Origin: Pedobacter sp.
Lineage (GTDB): Bacteria; Bacteroidota; Bacteroidia; Sphingobacteriales; Sphingobacteriaceae
Length of the DNA: 8,320 nt
Assembly (NCBI GenBank): GCA_030149995.1
Contig: JASLGV010000500.1
Coordinates: forward strand, 1-8,320
Direction: 5' to 3'
The first letter of the stretch is position 1. Every line of letters begins with the position of its first letter. This document shows, one piece after another, positions 5,735 through 8,320 of the stretch. The notes below the pieces were generated by a model that saw nothing but the letters and a program-made list of their open reading frames with translations, was not told the DNA's origin and did no database searches. Made by a program: the position numbers and the translations under genes.

Positions 5735-6622
5735 ATGAAGTCTGTCTATTCCATTTTAGATTATACGAGAAATCCTTACCATGATCTCATTTTCAGGCTT
5801 TTACTTTCAATTGGTGTGGCGCATTTTATTGTGGCGCACGGAGCAAAAGAAGGATTTCTGGGCGTTATTATGGTTCCGGGTTATGGATTATCTGTGCTGG
5901 GCAGTGCGGTTATTTCATTTTTGCTGATTCAGCTGGTTAATTCTGTTAGCCGGTTGCTTTACAAAAGATATAGCTGGGAGGCCAATTGGTCTTACCGGCT
6001 GTTTTTACAACTTTGGTTTGGCGTGGCAATGGTGATCTGGATAGAATACCTTTGTGTCAGGATCTTTTTTTTCATGATGCATTACGACTTTGAAAAGTCG
6101 CGGTTTATGTATACCGATTTTATGCTGGTCGTTATTTTTATTCTACTTTTAAATATATACTATTTTCTGGTTGAGCTTTTTTATATTTTTCAGGCCAGGC
6201 ACGCCGAGGTACAGGAACGTCTAAACCGTTTGGCGTTGCAGAACCGAAAACAAATTGTAAGAGAATCGCCACCTCGCTTGCAGGATATTAACCTTGAAGC
6301 GCTGGGTATTGAAAAAGATTATCTTTTGTATGCCTTTATTAAAGATGGCTGTACAACCATTAAGTATCTGGACGGGCGTTTATTTCTGGGTAGTGAAACC
6401 GCCGAAATGTTACTGGCACAATTACCAGACGATGAGTATTTCCTGATAAACCGTAACTGCATCATGAGCCGGCTGCTGATTTTTAGCTATAAAAAGGCCT
6501 CATCCAGGCGGTACGAGCTAATTTTAAGACATCCCTTTACCGGATTAAAAGAACAGCATGAAAATTACGTTACTGTAAGTCAGGATTCAGCTGCAGCTTT
6601 TAAAAGCTGGTATTTACTTTAA
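5735..6622 (+). CDS. Membrane-anchored LytTR-domain transcriptional regulator
   Basis: The 295 residues divide into a membrane part and a DNA-binding part. Four predicted helices lie at about 19-36, 51-69, 88-113 and 128-152. A charged linker that could form a short coiled coil (QARHAEVQERLNRLALQNRK, 153-172) follows. The region from about 190 to 295 reads as a LytTR domain: FIKDGCTTIKYLDGR, LLAQLPDDEYFLINRNCIMS (the family F-x-x-x-NR-x-x-I-x segment), a basic SYKKASSRR stretch and the ending VTVSQDSAAAFKSWYLL (V-S-x-x-x-x-x-F-x-x-W-L in the family). There is no receiver domain and no kinase gene beside it, so the signal probably comes through the membrane part itself. Targets are unknown. 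It is convergent with the 219-residue gene, 11 bases apart. The domain call is firm on the C-terminal pattern. Confidence 0.88.
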   Translation: MKSVYSILDYTRNPYHDLIFRLLLSIGVAHFIVAHGAKEGFLGVIMVPGYGLSVLGSAVISFLLIQLVNSVSRLLYKRYSWEANWSYRLFLQLWFGVAMVIWIEYLCVRIFFFMMHYDFEKSRFMYTDFMLVVIFILLLNIYYFLVELFYIFQARHAEVQERLNRLALQNRKQIVRESPPRLQDINLEALGIEKDYLLYAFIKDGCTTIKYLDGRLFLGSETAEMLLAQLPDDEYFLINRNCIMSRLLIFSYKKASSRRYELILRHPFTGLKEQHENYVTVSQDSAAAFKSWYLL

Positions 6623-6633
6623 ATTTATACCTT

Positions 6634-7293
6634 TTATCGGGTAGACGCTTTAAAATTGAGGGAGGGTGATTTACCGGATATACTTTCATTTAGTTCGGGA
6701 GGGCTTTGCCTGGTATTGCGCTCGTGTATAAGCCAGCAAGCCTCGCAAAGTTTAACCAGGTTTTCGTAAATAATGATTACTTCATATTTAAATAAATTTT
6801 CTTCCATAAAAAGGTCGTTTATAGCATCTTGCAGCCATGTTTTTAAAATTCTTCTGTAATCGTCAAGGCTATTATCTTTAAATATTTTGCGCAAAACACA
6901 TAAAGGATTGATTATTTCTTTATACTTCAGGTTTTTGGGGTAATGTTCCAGTTTCTTTTTTTCTTGTTTAAGGACCGAAGTGAGCAGGTCAGGTTGTATC
7001 TGTTTGAAGTTATTTAGTTTGACTGATTTTCTTTCTTTCAATACCCAGGCGGTTTCCAGTAGCCTCATTATAAGTTCATGCAGCTCGAGCAGGTCAACCG
7101 GACAAACACGTTGTTCGGTGGAAACTTCAAAAGCAGCATTGTTACGCCATTTTTTAAGTTTTTTAAGATGACGTGGAAGGGCGCATACATCAAAGAAGCT
7201 TGTTATAACCAGCAGCGGATCTGCTAATTCTTCTGTATCCAGGTATATTATTTTGTTTGGAGCCACTGATGGCATGGGTTTATTTATCGCCAT
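6634..7293 (-). CDS. Hypothetical 219-residue protein made of two copies of a helical unit
   Basis: I recognise no named domain. The protein is soluble-looking, basic and mostly helical. Residues about 21-88 and 125-192 are two copies of one unit that align without gaps at an offset of exactly 104. Matching pairs are P26/P130, L27/L131, V29/V133, F34/F138, L39/L143, L46/L150, K47/K151, W49/W153, E73/E177, L78/L182, E80/E184, W83/W187 and E87-R88/E191-R192. The unit reads roughly P-L-x-V-x-x-x-x-F, then L-K-x-W, then L-x-E-x-x-W-x-x-x-ER. The start at ATG 7293 is the first possible one, because an in-frame stop lies two codons upstream. It is divergent from the XRE gene, with a good promoter in the spacer giving a leader of about 155 bases. 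Function is unknown; all-helical repeats would suit a binding or scaffold role (inference). Confidence 0.8.
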   Translation of the reverse strand: MAINKPMPSVAPNKIIYLDTEELADPLLVITSFFDVCALPRHLKKLKKWRNNAAFEVSTEQRVCPVDLLELHELIMRLLETAWVLKERKSVKLNNFKQIQPDLLTSVLKQEKKKLEHYPKNLKYKEIINPLCVLRKIFKDNSLDDYRRILKTWLQDAINDLFMEENLFKYEVIIIYENLVKLCEACWLIHERNTRQSPPELNESISGKSPSLNFKASTR

Positions 7294-7457
7294 ATTTCAA
7301 TTGGTTAGGTTTAATCGCTTATAACAGGTACATCAAAAGCCCGATGTTAAAATGAACACGAGCGTTTTAAAAGCCGTATGAATCGGGATGACGGGGCAAT
7401 CAGATAGAACGCTTAGTAATTATAAAATCGTAAAATGGTTTTGTTTGCCTTGATATA

Positions 7458-7489
7458 CAAATATAAGCAGGATTTATCTTAATATCAAA
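7458..7489 (-). promoter_or_regulatory. Bacteroidota-type promoter for the 219-residue gene
   Basis: Read on the minus strand, TTTG (complement of 7486-7489) is followed by 20 bases and TATATTTG (complement of 7458-7465). This is a full match to TTTG-N19-21-TAnnTTTG. The start of transcription would be near 7452, about 155 bases before ATG 7293. The -33 TTTG is half of the palindrome CAAATTTG (7486-7493), just upstream of the XRE gene's own -7 candidate. Confidence 0.65.
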
Positions 7490-7500
7490 TTTGCTATTAA

Positions 7501-7508
7501 TATTTTTG
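7501..7508 (+). promoter_or_regulatory. Candidate -7 element for the XRE regulator
   Basis: TATTTTTG matches TAnnTTTG, but no TTTG occurs 19-21 bases upstream; the nearest is at 7490-7493, too close. Used as a promoter, it would start RNA near 7514 and leave a leader of only about 18 bases before GTG 7532. Confidence 0.35.
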
Positions 7509-7531
7509 TTTTATAGGCGTCTATTTGCTTC

Positions 7532-7786
7532 GTGAAGTATTTAAAGGACGAAGAATTTATTAAAAAGTTTGGACAAAAGCTCAAACAGGTTCGTGAAGAT
7601 CGTGGAATTTCTCAGGAGCAGTTTTCGCTTCTTACGGATATTTCACAAAGTCAGATTGCCAGGACTGAACTTGGACAGATTAATACGAGCATCAGTCATG
7701 TATCTGTATACGCCAAGTATTTAGAAGTCAGTCCGATGGTTTTATTCGACTTTTCAGATTTGAGAGAGAAAATTAAACGGAAATAA
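7532..7786 (+). CDS. Small XRE-family helix-turn-helix regulator (GTG start)
   Basis: This 84-residue DNA-binding protein is a single HTH_3 domain with short tails. The five helices run through residues about 13-75: FGQKLKQVREDRGISQEQF, then LLTDISQSQIARTELGQ (turn and recognition helix), then ISHVSVYAKYLEVSPMVLFDF. The start is the GTG at 7532. The frame is closed by a TAG 16 bases upstream and holds no ATG before the domain, so GTG is the only usual start codon available. It is divergent from the 219-residue gene, which makes that gene and itself the natural targets (inference). There is no toxin gene beside it and no sensor or ligand-binding domain. It is not necessarily a mobile-element protein; such small XRE proteins are common chromosomal regulators in Sphingobacteriaceae. 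Confidence 0.9.
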   Translation: MKYLKDEEFIKKFGQKLKQVREDRGISQEQFSLLTDISQSQIARTELGQINTSISHVSVYAKYLEVSPMVLFDFSDLREKIKRK

Positions 7787-7934
7787 ATTTTAGTTAAAAT
7801 CTATAGCCTTCTGCTTAATAGCAAGCCCCTTTTAAATTTAGAACGCTGTTGTCGATTTAAATGAACCGCATGGCATTTGAAGTAATATGTATCGACGAAA
7901 CAGGTAATCTTTTGATAGCCAGTGTATTTGTTTG

Positions 7935-8320
7935 ATGGTCTTTGAAACACCTTCTTATTTTACCCGCTTTTTTAAAAGCAATATGCCTAACAGCTGGTAT
8001 TGATCGATAAAGAAACCGGGGAGTGATTGGCAATACCGGTATTCATTTTGTAGGCGATGATAACAGCCAATTTGAATTTGGTATTACCATAGCCAAGGAA
8101 CATCACGGTAAGAGATATGCTTTTGAAACACTTTATCAGATAATAGATTACTTGTTTAAAGTTTTGAAGAAACGCCAGACAACTGCTTCCGTTGACCCTC
8201 GAAATGAGGCGGCTGTTGCCCTGGTCGAAAAATTAGGACTCAGAAAAGAAGCACATTTTAAAGAAAGTTATTTTTTCAACAGCGAATGGGCAGATGATCT
8301 GGTTTATGCAATACTGGCAA
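7935..8320 (+). pseudogene. GNAT N-acetyltransferase remnant with frameshifts, running off the window
   Basis: Three consecutive frames together spell one RimJ/RimL-like acetyltransferase. Segment 1 (about 7935-8003) reads VFETPSYFTRFFKSNMPNSWY and then stops. Segment 2 (7991-8023) reads QLVLIDKETGE and then stops. Segment 3 (8023 to the edge) reads VIGNTGIHFVGDDN, EFGITIAKEHHGKRYAFETL, TASVDPRNEAAVALVEKLGLRKEAHFKES and FNSEWADDLVYAIL. A single missing G at the join near 8023-8024 explains the second break. A small deletion near 7989-7993 would explain the first. The acetyl-CoA loop HGKRYA has R where the family has G. The N-terminal strand region expected before segment 1 is not recognisable, so the 5' end is also damaged or lost. 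The final frame is intact to 8320 and the gene end is outside the window. A sequencing error is the main alternative. Confidence 0.65.

Noticed and set aside
7340..7387. CCCGAT/ATCGGG pair as a riboswitch or terminator stem in the 219-residue gene leader
   Set aside because: Only six pairs around a 36-base loop with no conserved riboswitch core visible; a chance match is likely.
7532..7786. XRE gene as the antitoxin of a toxin-antitoxin pair or a phage repressor
   Set aside because: The divergent 219-residue protein has no toxin motif, and no phage or integrase gene is present.
7787..7800. ATTTTA/TAAAAT inverted repeat right after the XRE stop codon, as a terminator
   Set aside because: The stem is six A-T pairs with a two-base centre and no T-tract; too weak to call.
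7861..7935. 24-codon ORF between the XRE gene and the GNAT remnant
   Set aside because: It is short, has no recognised similarity and ends where the GNAT remnant begins; it may be degraded sequence from the same locus.

Overview
The window looks like chromosomal DNA from a Bacteroidota member, most likely a Sphingobacteriaceae species (Pedobacter-like). Four things point that way: moderately AT-rich DNA, no Shine-Dalgarno pattern before the genes, promoter candidates of the Bacteroidota form TTTG-N19-21-TAnnTTTG, and a characteristic gene set (CMP-Kdo synthetase of a Gram-negative envelope, GatC, a DUF5808-like mini membrane protein, a membrane LytTR regulator). No rRNA, tRNA, CRISPR array, IS element or phage gene was seen.

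Left part (1-3394): the 3' part of a MarR-GNAT fusion gene enters on the + strand and converges on a minus-strand block. Read in the direction of transcription this block is trpS, a P-loop deoxynucleoside kinase, a 68-residue DUF5808-like membrane protein and kdsB. The last two overlap by 8 bases. The block joins housekeeping functions: tRNA charging, dNTP salvage and lipid A-core (Kdo) activation.

Middle part (3395-5490): a 329-base divergent spacer carries a very good Bacteroidota promoter for the + strand pair 1-acylglycerol-phosphate-type acyltransferase and gatC, which overlap by 29 bases. These converge on a minus-strand DoxX-like membrane protein, preceded by an unrecognised 78-residue ORF.

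Right part (5491-8320) is more accessory. It holds a four-helix membrane protein ending in a LytTR DNA-binding domain, with a perfect 17-base dyad upstream. An unrecognised 219-residue protein converges on it, and this protein is built of two copies of one helical unit exactly 104 residues apart. It is transcribed divergently from a small XRE regulator that starts with GTG, and a strong minus-strand promoter lies in their shared spacer. The window ends inside a GNAT acetyltransferase remnant that is broken by two frameshifts and runs off the edge.

Nothing here amounts to a clear new multi-gene system. The best leads are the tandem-repeat protein with its divergent XRE partner, and the membrane LytTR protein with its upstream dyad.
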